Both the position numbers and the translations under genes were made by a program. Positions 30,065-37,738 of a stretch of 64,000 nt of DNA are shown here, one piece after another (position 1 is the first letter of the stretch; every line of letters starts with the position of its first letter). The notes under the pieces were generated by a model, which was not told the origin of the DNA, made no database searches, and worked only from the letters and a program-made list of their open reading frames with translations. The stretch comes from Phycisphaerales bacterium (GTDB taxonomy: Bacteria; Planctomycetota; Phycisphaerae; Phycisphaerales; UBA1924). The stretch spans positions 186,001 to 250,000 of the forward strand of contig JADJMV010000004.1 in NCBI GenBank assembly GCA_016709445.1, in the 5' to 3' direction.

Positions 30065-30790
30065 CTACCGCTGCTTCGCGTCGCGCCCGCGGAGCCCGTC
30101 CACGGTGTGCATGCCGTAGACCCCGATGTGGTGGAAGGTCCCCAATTCGGTCCCTTCGCCGTCGAGCACGGGTGTCATCAGGTCTGCTTCCCCCACCCCC
30201 GCCGCGCTGGGATCGACGAATGACATCAAGAGGGGTCGGCGGTCGAACCGTTCCAAGCGATAGGGCGTCCCGGGCTCGAATTCGACCAGTACAGCCTTCT
30301 GGGAGGGGAACAGCAGTTCACTCTCTCGCGTGCCCCGCCACAACCGCCGCGGACGCTCAGCACGATCGCGCCAATACTCCGGCGCGGCGAGAAACGAGCA
30401 CGAATACGCGTACGACATGTTGTACCCCGCACCCGGCCGCATCATAGAACCCGGCAGCACCCGCGACTCGTAGTAGTCCTCCGCCAGAACGAACTGCCAG
30501 TAATGCCATGTCAGCCAATACCGCAATTCAAGGTAGTCATCATCCTTGACGTGCACGAGCGTGCGCTTCGCCGCCGGATCGGCAAAGCAGGGGAATGCCC
30601 CCTCCCATTCGGAGGTGTACATCGCCAGAATGGTGGCGTGCGATCGCAGATTCGAGAGTGACACCGCGTCTCTCGCGCGGTCACGCGCGCGCGACAGCGA
30701 AGGCAGGGCGAGTGCAGCCAGCAACCCGACGATGAGCACGCAAACGAGCAACTCCACAAGGCTGAACCCGCGGCGCCGAGCGTGCTTCAT
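30065..30790 (-). CDS. Pseudopilin-like protein, module A (prepilin-type N-terminus)
   Basis: A 241-residue protein with a canonical type IV prepilin / type II secretion pseudopilin leader: basic MKHARRR, then G|FSLVELL with the conserved Glu5, then a hydrophobic helix to about residue 30. The usual helix continuation SLSRARDRARDAVSLSNLRS follows. The remainder is a globular domain with many aromatic residues. Its end (HHIGVYGMHTVDG) is a degenerate version of the C-terminal DG motif common in planctomycete pseudopilins. The start overlaps the MauE-like gene's stop by one base (TGATG), so it is the coupled last gene of module A. Leader cleavage would need a prepilin peptidase coded elsewhere. 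Confidence 0.85.
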   Translation of the reverse strand: MKHARRRGFSLVELLVCVLIVGLLAALALPSLSRARDRARDAVSLSNLRSHATILAMYTSEWEGAFPCFADPAAKRTLVHVKDDDYLELRYWLTWHYWQFVLAEDYYESRVLPGSMMRPGAGYNMSYAYSCSFLAAPEYWRDRAERPRRLWRGTRESELLFPSQKAVLVEFEPGTPYRLERFDRRPLLMSFVDPSAAGVGEADLMTPVLDGEGTELGTFHHIGVYGMHTVDGLRGRDAKQR

Positions 30791-31257
30791 CACGGCTGCC
30801 TCTCCGCGGTTCGGTCGAGTCGCCAACTCGGTCGGAGCGCCAGCCCGCCGGCAACCAGCGAGACGAGCATGAGGCCGTTGCGCCACAGGACTGTGCGCAC
30901 CGTCGATTGCGCCACCCAGTAGCGAGTGATGAGCCCGAGACACGCGCACTCCGGAGGGCGTGACATGGCCACTTGCAGCCCATACACGGCCGTATAGATC
31001 CCCAATAATGCAACGGATCCAGTCAGTGCCCCACGTGATTGGGCGCGGCTACTCCACCACCACGCACATAAACCAACCTCTACAAGTGGAACTGCAAGTG
31101 CGACTCCCGGCACCGCAAACGCCGGCATCACCGACCAACTCTGCAATGATGAAGCGAACTCTGGCAAATCCAAGAGCTTCATTACCCCGGCCACTCCCAG
31201 GGTCGCTATGGAACATGTCGCAAGGCTTACGCCAAGCCGACGTTGGTAGACACGCAT
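30790..31257 (-). CDS. MauE/DoxX-family redox-associated membrane protein, module A
   Basis: A 155-residue protein with four membrane helices (for example FAVPGVALAVPLVEVGLCAW and GALTGSVALLGIYTAVYGLQ). After the third helix comes the cysteine pair ECACLG, which matches the D-C-G-C-F region of MauE-type proteins. MauE is needed for disulfide formation in methylamine dehydrogenase; relatives are thought to pass electrons or oxidise thiols in the cell envelope. The ATG at 31257 is preferred; a GTG at 31284 is possible. It lies between the eight-cysteine protein gene and the pseudopilin gene, which suggests that it oxidises or isomerises cysteines of a module partner (inference). Confidence 0.8.
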   Translation of the reverse strand: MRVYQRRLGVSLATCSIATLGVAGVMKLLDLPEFASSLQSWSVMPAFAVPGVALAVPLVEVGLCAWWWSSRAQSRGALTGSVALLGIYTAVYGLQVAMSRPPECACLGLITRYWVAQSTVRTVLWRNGLMLVSLVAGGLALRPSWRLDRTAERQP

Positions 31258-31307
31258 GACTTCACTCTTGTAAGGGGCAAGCACTCACCGCACAGGCGCT
31301 GCCCGCT

Positions 31308-31694
31308 TCAAGGGTCGATGGGCTGGGGAATGCACGGAGCTCCGCACGGCCACTCGTCATACACGTTCCCGCCGGTGATCGTGGTCGAGTACGCGTCCTC
31401 CCAACACTGTCCGTCTTGCGAAGGCACCCCGTCCAGGGCTGTACAGTGCACAAACTGGCTGCAGTAGTCATCTTTACCCTTCTGTGGAAGCACCGCGACC
31501 TGCCTAGCGGGCGGGTTGTTTTCGAACCTCACAATGCACCTTCCTGGCGCCGGGACGGGTGGCGTGAGAGAACACGACGGGTAATGCGGGCCCGGTAGGA
31601 AGCAATTGGTGTAGGTGGTCGCAAGCGCAAGCGAACACAACGTCGGAACGCCCAGCGTCGTGACAAAGACCGATGCTTTCCTAAACTCGTGCAT
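31308..31694 (-). CDS. Short secreted eight-cysteine protein, module A
   Basis: A 128-residue exported protein with a perfect GGAGG Shine-Dalgarno six bases before the ATG. The signal peptide runs to about residue 25 (SLALA then TTYTN). The mature part, about 103 residues, has exactly eight cysteines, in contexts TNCF, PSCS, GRCI, DYCS, VHCT, GQCW, WPCG and APCI, so four disulfides are possible. No known domain is recognised. A short stretch (SQDGQC, then YSTTIT) resembles a stretch in the module B counterpart (SSTGQC, then DYTTII), suggesting common origin. It sits 50 bases before the MauE-like gene. Confidence 0.75.
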   Translation of the reverse strand: MHEFRKASVFVTTLGVPTLCSLALATTYTNCFLPGPHYPSCSLTPPVPAPGRCIVRFENNPPARQVAVLPQKGKDDYCSQFVHCTALDGVPSQDGQCWEDAYSTTITGGNVYDEWPCGAPCIPQPIDP

Positions 31695-31730
31695 GCGTTA
31701 CCTCCAGACATGAGGAGATGCTGATCACAC

Positions 31731-32903
31731 TCAAGCATGACGTCGAGAGACGATCCGACGCCACAGCAACACCAACAACCCAGCGCCGAGCAAAGCCGCG
31801 AGGCCCCACCCAACGGAAAGAAGCCATCCAAATCGCTGACGATCCAATGCTCGGGGTGATGGTTCCGTACGCCACTTTTCGACCGCTCGACCATTCTCGA
31901 TGCGAGTCGATTCTTCCACGCCGGGCCGATAGTCATTGACGTATTTCACCCGGAGATCGCCGCGGATCGGGTCGGGACTGTCAATTGTCGGGACCGAAAT
32001 GAGCGACACGAACTCCTCGGCCCCGACGCGCTCGATCGAGTGCCTTGTCCACTTCTCGTGCACGCGTCCCTCATGGCGCCACTCGATCGTTTCTGGGACC
32101 CAGCGATCCACAACCGCTTCGAATGTCCAGCCCGTGAACAGGAAGCTGTCGGGATCATCGCCCGACAACCCCGGCACACCGTCCGGCGCGATGATCCGAA
32201 TCTCTTCAACCAGCGGCTGATGCAGAGCATCGTCACTGACCGTGCCCCGAAACTCCCAGATCGCCCCGATACTGTTCTTTGCTTCCCCGACCCACTTGCC
32301 ATCGGGCCATCGCTCGCATCGCAGCGGCCTGGGTCCGCTCGGAAGGTCCTGCAGGATCCCCAGGCCCCCCCGGAGCCACAAGTCTCGCTCCCGCTCGCCG
32401 GGGCCGAAGATCCCGGCGTCGCGTCCCCCCTCCGATGCTCGATCTACCACGCTGATGTTCACTGCCTGCGGGGTGAGCGACCAACCCTCCGAACCCCGCC
32501 TCGCAGAGTCTCGCCACGGGGTGGAGGGGCGATCATTCGAATCGTACGACCAGCGATAGCTATCCTCAGCGAACCAGAGCCGGTACTGTGCGTGAAAGCC
32601 GTTGCCTCTTGCAACAACCTGCCGGTCTTCTTCCAGCGACTGGGCGGCCGCCTGCCGCTGGTCCTCTGTCATCGCCGCAACTTGGGACTCGCGTGCACGG
32701 AATGCGGCGGCAATCGTCTCGGCGGGGGCCACCGCTTCGTATGTCAGCAATGTCGGCTGGGGGGCTCGCCATGCGGCCGCCCGCTGCCACTCCTCCCGGA
32801 ACCACGAAATGCTGTCAGTTGCTTGGGCATGCGAAGCTGTGGGCATGACCACCAATGTCGCAATCACGAGAAGTAGCGCAGGTGTCCCCCTTGCAAGTCT
32901 CAT
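31731..32903 (-). CDS. Exported protein with C-terminal membrane anchor, module A
   Basis: A 390-residue protein of no recognised family. It begins with a signal peptide (LLLVIATLVVMPTASHA, then Q). About 320 polar, Trp-rich extracytoplasmic residues follow. It ends with one hydrophobic helix (SVGWGLAALLGAGLLVLLW) and the basic tail RRIVSRRHA, so it would be held in the membrane with the bulk outside. The domain has beta-rich stretches loosely like outer-membrane lipoprotein-carrier folds, which is only a guess. The start at 32903 (ATG) lies directly downstream of a strong promoter with a poly-G spacer, with no room for a leader. First gene of module A. Confidence 0.75.
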   Translation of the reverse strand: MRLARGTPALLLVIATLVVMPTASHAQATDSISWFREEWQRAAAWRAPQPTLLTYEAVAPAETIAAAFRARESQVAAMTEDQRQAAAQSLEEDRQVVARGNGFHAQYRLWFAEDSYRWSYDSNDRPSTPWRDSARRGSEGWSLTPQAVNISVVDRASEGGRDAGIFGPGERERDLWLRGGLGILQDLPSGPRPLRCERWPDGKWVGEAKNSIGAIWEFRGTVSDDALHQPLVEEIRIIAPDGVPGLSGDDPDSFLFTGWTFEAVVDRWVPETIEWRHEGRVHEKWTRHSIERVGAEEFVSLISVPTIDSPDPIRGDLRVKYVNDYRPGVEESTRIENGRAVEKWRTEPSPRALDRQRFGWLLSVGWGLAALLGAGLLVLLWRRIVSRRHA

Positions 32904-32910
32904 GGAAGCG

Positions 32911-32941
32911 AGTATACCCCCCCCCCCCCGAGGGGTGTCAA
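32911..32941 (-). promoter_or_regulatory. Sigma70-type promoter with 13-G homopolymer spacer (candidate phase-variable promoter)
   Basis: On the minus strand: TTGACA at 32941-32936 (perfect -35), then a 19-base spacer whose last 13 bases are all G (32929-32917), then TATACT at 32916-32911 (five of six -10 bases). Loss of two G would give the optimal 17-base spacing. Homopolymers between -35 and -10 are known to switch promoters by slipped-strand change, as at Bordetella fim and Neisseria por/opc genes. The start codon of module A lies only seven bases past the -10. Confidence 0.75.
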
Positions 32942-33022
32942 TGACCTTCTCGCGCATGCCCCCATTGCCGCGCGGAGCCCGGCGCCTTCTCACGCAACCG
33001 ACCATCCAATCCACTTTCGGCG

Positions 33023-34553
33023 CTAGACCGCCCTATCCAACAACCTATAGCTCACCGCCTCCGTCACATGCCCCACAGTCAGCCGCTCCTCTCCCGCCAG
33101 ATCCGCGATCGTCCGCGACACGCGCCGGATCTTGTCGTAGGCCCGCGCACTGAGCTTCAGTTCCGTCATCGCGTGACGCAGCACCTGCCGGCACGCGTCG
33201 TCCATCGGCGCCAGCTCGTCCAGCTCGCGACCGCTCAGCCTCGAATTCGGCGTGTGCGGCCCCTGTCGCCGGATCTGTCGCTCCCGCGCCGCTGAGGCCT
33301 GCTCGCGCATCTGCCCGCTGCTCGTCCCCTTTCCCCCCTTGCCCACGAGCTGATCGAAGGGCACCGCCCAGGCGCCTCCACGTGGATATCGATCCGGTCC
33401 AGCAGGGGCCCGGAGATCTTCGCCAGGTACTTCTCCATCGCCCGCCGCCCCACCTCGCCCGCCGGCATATCCCCCTTCGGCGTCGGGTTCATCGCCGCCA
33501 CCAGCATGAAGCTCGCCGGGAACCGCAGCGTGCCCTGCGCCCGCGCGATCGTCACGACATGGTCCTCCAGCGGCTGGCGCAGGGTCTCGAGCACCATGCG
33601 CGGGAATTCCGCCAGCTCATCAAGAAACAGGACCCCTTTGTGCGCCAGCGAGATCTCGCCAGGGCGCGGGATGATCCCCCCGCCGCACACCGCCGGCGAA
33701 CTCGCCGTGTGGTGCGGCGAGCGCACCGGGCGAGACGTCACCAGACCCTCCCCCGCTGGAAGCACACCGGCCGCGGAGTAGATCCGCGTGATCTCCACCG
33801 CCTCGTCGGGCGAGAGCGGCGGCAGGATCCCCGGCAGCGCCTTGGCCATCATGGTCTTGCCAGTCCCGGGAGGGCCAAGCAACAGCAGATTGTGCGACCC
33901 GCTCGCGCTGATCGTGATCGCCCGCTTCACCCCCTCCTGCCCGCGCACATCCGCAAAGTCGATCGGCGCCTCCGCCTGACGCAGCACCCCCGCCACGTCC
34001 AGCGGCGCGTGCGGCTCCATCTCCAGCTTCCCCGTCAGCAGCCCCACCAGTTCCGCCAGCGTCTCCGCCCCGTAGACATCAATCCCCCCCACCACCGCCG
34101 CCTCGCTCGCGTTCGCGGCCGGCACGATCGCCGCCCTCGCCCCCGTCGCCCGCGCCCATGCTCGCCAGCGCCAGCGCCCCTTGATCGGGCGCACCCGCCC
34201 ATCACGCCAACTCCCCAGCCATCACTGCGCAGCGGTAGTCGAGCCCGCCCTCCGGCCGGTCGCGGATCACGCCGCACACCGCGAGCATCCCGGCCGCGAT
34301 GGGCAAGTCGTAGACCACGCCCTCCTTCTTGAGGTCCGCCGGCGCCAGATTGATGAGCACGCGCCCGAGGGCGGGTAATACCCCGAGTTGGTCATCGCCG
34401 CCGCACGCGCTCAGGCGACTCCTTCACGGCCGCATCGGGCAGCCCGACGATCAACGGAAACTTGTCGATCGCCGTCGGGTCGTAGTCGATCTCCACCTCG
34501 CAAGGCAAGGCGTCGATCCCCTGAAGCAGACTGGACCGCACTCGGGCAAGCAT
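33023..34553 (-). pseudogene. comM: comM (Mg-chelatase-like AAA+ ATPase), full-length but frame-disrupted copy
   Basis: About 510 codons of a ComM/YifB ATPase, a branch-migration helicase acting in natural transformation. Visible are the N-terminal ARVRSSLLQGIDALPCEVEI, Walker A LLLGPPGTGKT, Walker B GVLFLDELAEFP, ISGPLLDRIDIHVE and the C-terminal SARAYDKIRRVSRTIADLAG. The frame is broken by several small indels between about 34,150 and 34,440, compared with the second copy, and by one missing base near 33,370. These may be sequencing errors in a repeated region or real decay. The Cys-containing segment common after MNP in ComM reads MNPTPKGDMP here. Start ATG at 34553. Confidence 0.85.
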
Positions 34554-34764
34554 GGGCTCACGATACCCGAACAAGGAGCGAGCGACAAGCAGGGCATACC
34601 TCCCTCCCGCAGTCCCCGGTGACCTGGTGCCGATGCCTTCGGGAGCGCTGCCAATGTCCGGCCCCCGCTCCCGGGCCCCGGAGCACCCGGCAATCCGGCG
34701 TAAACACCGGGTGGATGCCCGCCCCAGACCGTGATTGCCGCGCCGAAACCGCCACACGATGCGG
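33888..34764 (-). repeat. comM 5' direct repeat, copy 1 (about 877 bp)
   Basis: This segment (first ~223 codons of comM plus ~210 bases upstream) matches 38939-39819 in the same orientation. From 34450 to 34764 the two copies differ by a single base. Toward 33888 they are about 95% alike, with several small indels between 34150 and 34440 confined to this copy. Beyond 34764 and below 33888 the sequences are unrelated, giving sharp ends. Confidence 0.9.
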
Positions 34765-34920
34765 GCCCACAGCCCGCGAAGCAGTGGACGAGAGCCCTGC
34801 CCTCGTCTATCGCGGCCAGCATGAGACTGAGGCGTTCCCTCGTCTCCCTAAAGGAGTATGGGGGAGGCTTCTCACCACCCCCACCCGTGATCTACAAGGG
34901 TGCCGCCACCCGCTCGCCAG
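34765..34920. other. Junction sequence upstream of comM copy 1
   Basis: About 155 bases between the comM repeat and the MauE-like gene of module B. On the minus strand a short open stretch reads LAAIDEGRALVHCFAGCG directly up to the repeat boundary. This resembles the active-site loop of tyrosine/dual-specificity phosphatases or a primase zinc motif, but it is cut off before any decisive residue. It is probably a gene scrap at a recombination junction. No RNA or promoter recognised. Confidence 0.35.
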
Positions 34921-35382
34921 TCAGGAACGATCGGTCGCTGGGGACTGCAGAACCCAGGAGGTCGTGCAAACCAGGGCGAGCAATACCACATTCCGCAGAA
35001 TGGCGTGTAAGACTTTCATTCCTGCGAACGGTCCAAAGCAGCCGCAGTCCGTATGCGGATTACCCCGCCAAAGGACCATCAGCAGGTAGAGCGTGAGCGC
35101 CGTCAGCACGCCAGCTGTTAAGGCGAGGGCTAGCCCTTGTACCCGTGTCCAAGCGCTACACAGGAGCAGCAATCCAGACCCGAACTCCGCCGCGATGACA
35201 CCTGCGGCGAGGGGAGCAACGAGCGCCGTGGGCACGACGGCGTGTGCTTCGAGCACCATGCGGAAACGGTCACCCGCCTCAACTTTCGCGAGGGCAGACC
35301 AGACGAACAACGCACCACAAAGGATGAGAGCACAGACGGCGACGCCGCGCACTCTCCTGCTATTGGCTACGGCAGTCCTCAT
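34921..35382 (-). CDS. MauE/DoxX-family redox-associated membrane protein, module B
   Basis: A 153-residue, four-helix membrane protein (GVAVCALILCGALFVWSALA; LVAPLAAGVIAAEFGSGLLL; LALALTAGVLTALTLYLLMV; VLHAILRNVVLLALVCTT). The MauE-type motif DCGCFG follows helix 3, more complete than in the module A homologue. Such proteins are linked to envelope disulfide chemistry. The ATG at 35382 overlaps the stop of the upstream anchored protein by four bases, so the two are translationally coupled. Together with the eight-cysteine gene this repeats the content of module A, with a different order. Confidence 0.85.
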   Translation of the reverse strand: MRTAVANSRRVRGVAVCALILCGALFVWSALAKVEAGDRFRMVLEAHAVVPTALVAPLAAGVIAAEFGSGLLLLCSAWTRVQGLALALTAGVLTALTLYLLMVLWRGNPHTDCGCFGPFAGMKVLHAILRNVVLLALVCTTSWVLQSPATDRS

Positions 35383-36380
35383 CGCCGATGTCGAATCCAG
35401 ATCGCGATGCCCACCGCGGATCCCGCCACCACTATGCCCGCGAGTGCAGCGAATCGCCACGCTTGGTTCATCCGCTTACGGCCGTATTTGATCCCCGTTG
35501 GTACGCCTCCCGCGGCGATGAGCTCGCCCGTCTCCGGGTCCACTGTCGCGAAGTTCGTAGGCTCCGGGGCGAATGCCTCGCTTGGCCACTGATCAAGGAA
35601 CTCGAGCCGTACCAGCGGCATCGCCGGATGCTCTAGCACCTCACCCCCGCGCAGCATGCTCCGCCCTCCGATCTGACTGGAATAGGCGACATCAGTACCC
35701 AGGTGCGGCTCACTCCTAAAGTCCGAGTAGTTCGTCCAAAGAACTTCCTCGCCGTCTTGGCCGACGATGGCTACACGAACCAGCCGCCACACCGCGCCGA
35801 CCCGCTCGAAGCCCAACCGGCGTCTGGCGACCGAATCAATGGCGACGGCACGCTCTTCCGTCTTCAGTTCGAACTGCAGCCCCTGACGCGCGTCAGCATC
35901 GCGGTAGTGGAAAGCCAGCAACCACGGCGCCCAGTTCACATGTTCCCAAACTTCACGCTCTAGCGAGGTGGCGCCGCGGAAGTGCATCAGCTTGTTGCCA
36001 GGATCCGTGGAGTACCCGATCCCGTCCGGTCCGATACCTCGCAAGCGGTCCTTGACCCCCCCAAGCACCTGGTAGTTCTGGGTGGTATCGGTCAAGATCT
36101 TGGTCTCATGGCGGAAGAACTCAGGCCACGAATACTGCACCATCTCCGCGGCGTCGTAATTCCACGATTGCTCGCTGCCCTTGTCCCTCACAGCCCCCGC
36201 CCTCTTCCACTCGACGAGAAAACTGTGGCCCTGCCGGAACTGCTCAGCCCAGTCGAGCACAAATCCACCCGGATCCTGGCTCAGCGGCTGCGCCAGTGCA
36301 GCAGAAGCAAGGGTCACCGGCCACACCGATAGAACCCAGATCAAGCTCTGAACCAGACGGATCAGCGAGATGGGTCGCAA
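35379..36380 (-). CDS. Exported protein with C-terminal membrane anchor, module B
   Basis: A 333-residue protein of no recognised family. It has a signal peptide (LIWVLSVWPVTLASAALA, then Q), about 270 polar extracytoplasmic residues, and near the C-terminus one hydrophobic helix (FAALAGIVVAGSAVGIAIWI) with the basic tail RHRR. This is the same architecture as the 390-residue protein of module A, although overall identity looks low. The start is a TTG at 36380, with GGAGG ten bases upstream, immediately after the stop of the eight-cysteine gene; the same sequence shows no better ATG. It is followed by the overlapping MauE-like gene. Confidence 0.75.
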   Translation of the reverse strand: MRPISLIRLVQSLIWVLSVWPVTLASAALAQPLSQDPGGFVLDWAEQFRQGHSFLVEWKRAGAVRDKGSEQSWNYDAAEMVQYSWPEFFRHETKILTDTTQNYQVLGGVKDRLRGIGPDGIGYSTDPGNKLMHFRGATSLEREVWEHVNWAPWLLAFHYRDADARQGLQFELKTEERAVAIDSVARRRLGFERVGAVWRLVRVAIVGQDGEEVLWTNYSDFRSEPHLGTDVAYSSQIGGRSMLRGGEVLEHPAMPLVRLEFLDQWPSEAFAPEPTNFATVDPETGELIAAGGVPTGIKYGRKRMNQAWRFAALAGIVVAGSAVGIAIWIRHRR

Positions 36381-36830
36381 CTACTGCGGTCCTCCGCCAC
36401 AGAAAACGGGCTGGAACTCGGAGATGATTGTCGTGTAGTCGATGAGCTCGTCAAAATATGTGCCGCCTTCGCACTGACCCGTTGAGGAGTTGTAGGTGCC
36501 CCCGCTGTATTGGACGCACAGGGCAAAGCGCTGCGTCTCAGTGCCACAATCCTCGTAGATCCCAACGCCGGTGTTTTCGCAGGACTCCCCTTCTGTCTCG
36601 CAATCAATGTAGAGGTCACAACTGCCAAAGTTGGGGACCGGCGCGTAATGCACAATCGGAGTGATAATGTAGGGGCAGGGAGCGCCGCCCCCCGGCCCAC
36701 CCCCGCCGGCGAAGGCGCTCATCGCGCAGCCACCGGCGAGCGCCACGACGACGGCTCTCCGCAGCCCCCCCGAGAGACCTAAAAGACGGGGCGAAATCGC
36801 TGCGGGCTTGCGGATTGCGTTCATCGTCAT
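36381..36830 (-). CDS. Short secreted eight-cysteine protein, module B
   Basis: About 149 residues. AGGAG stands before two close in-frame ATGs (36830 and 36824). A long signal peptide (VVVALAGGCAMSAFA) is followed by a Gly-rich mature N-terminus. The mature part holds exactly eight cysteines, in contexts PCPY, SCDL, DCET, SCEN, DCGT, LCVQ, QCEG and FCGG, the same number as the module A protein. It shares the local GQC then YTTI pattern with that protein. Likely stabilised by four disulfides outside the cytoplasm. First gene of the leftward module B transcript and divergent from the pseudopilin gene. Confidence 0.75.
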   Translation of the reverse strand: MTMNAIRKPAAISPRLLGLSGGLRRAVVVALAGGCAMSAFAGGGGPGGGAPCPYIITPIVHYAPVPNFGSCDLYIDCETEGESCENTGVGIYEDCGTETQRFALCVQYSGGTYNSSTGQCEGGTYFDELIDYTTIISEFQPVFCGGGPQ

Positions 36831-36863
36831 CAATCTCCTATGCTCAATCGACGGAGGTGTCTT

Positions 36864-37661
36864 GTGGACCAAGCTAGCGGCACCATGGAGAATCGTCAAG
36901 GTCATCTCCACGCGTTCGCGTTCACCTTGATTGAACTTTTGGTTGTCATCGGCGTCTTGGGGATTCTGCTCGGGATTCTCCTTCCAGCCCTCGCAAGGGC
37001 CCGGACGAGCTCTCGTGAACTGGTATGCCGTATGCGGCTCCGCGAACTTGGCGGGATCGTCACTGCCTACTCCGCTGACTATCAGGGGTTGGTGCCATAT
37101 GGAGTCCCGGACAGCACCGAAGTCCGCGGTGATCCCTCAAAGTGGGGCGCGTACGCGTTCCAAACATATCGGCTGTTTGCCCAGCCCTACTTCCATGAAT
37201 ACGCGGGACTGACTCCATGGCAAGAGGTGCTCTACTGCCCCGGCGACCCGAGAGATGTGGAGGAGTTCTCCACGGAATTCTGTGATACCTCGTACGCACC
37301 GACCAGCGCCTTCTACATCTCCCAGGACTACCTGGATCCCGGACTGCCCTCGGAGGTTTGGAGCAACAAACTCGGTGCCAAGCTGCAGCGGATCGGCAAT
37401 ACGACCTTCCCATCTGATAAGGTGGGTGGGTTCGAGAAGTTCATATGGCATCGCTGGAGAGGCGGGGTGGGTCCCGGTATCGATGTCTCAGATGTGCACT
37501 ATCAGAAAGGAGTCTGGCCGGGTTCCGTCTGGTTTGTCGATGGCCACACCGGCTCCCTTGACGTTGATGATGCCGTACAGCCTGTGGACCGCTACCCAAT
37601 CTGGGGGGGGTATCCCTACAGCCTCACGCCCTGGGGCATCGCCGGCCGGGACATCCACTAG
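36864..37661 (+). CDS. Pseudopilin-like protein, module B (prepilin-type N-terminus)
   Basis: About 265 residues. The GTG at 36864 has GGAGG (36853-36857) six bases upstream; an ATG at 36885 is the alternative. The leader ends AFA|FTLIELLVV, with the conserved Glu5 and a hydrophobic helix, but the residue before the cleavage site is Ala instead of the usual Gly. The globular part ends with VWFVDGHTGSLD, the DGH motif of planctomycete pseudopilins. It faces away from the other module B genes, 33 bases from the eight-cysteine gene, so a shared divergent promoter region is squeezed into about 36,831-36,863 or into the gene starts. Confidence 0.85.
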   Translation: MDQASGTMENRQGHLHAFAFTLIELLVVIGVLGILLGILLPALARARTSSRELVCRMRLRELGGIVTAYSADYQGLVPYGVPDSTEVRGDPSKWGAYAFQTYRLFAQPYFHEYAGLTPWQEVLYCPGDPRDVEEFSTEFCDTSYAPTSAFYISQDYLDPGLPSEVWSNKLGAKLQRIGNTTFPSDKVGGFEKFIWHRWRGGVGPGIDVSDVHYQKGVWPGSVWFVDGHTGSLDVDDAVQPVDRYPIWGGYPYSLTPWGIAGRDIH

Positions 37662-37696
37662 CACGGCGCATGGGTCATCTGCCAGCGAGTCGCGAC

Positions 37697-37738
37697 GCCG
37701 TGGCGGGTGCCGTCCGGGCGGCGGTGGCCCGCCACGGC
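37697..37738 (+). terminator. Stem-loop after the module B pseudopilin gene
   Basis: An 11-bp perfect inverted repeat (GCCGTGGCGGG at 37697-37707, complement at 37728-37738) with a 20-base loop begins 35 bases after the pseudopilin stop. There is no T-run, only TTAGT, so it is a weak terminator or a structural element. Confidence 0.5.
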
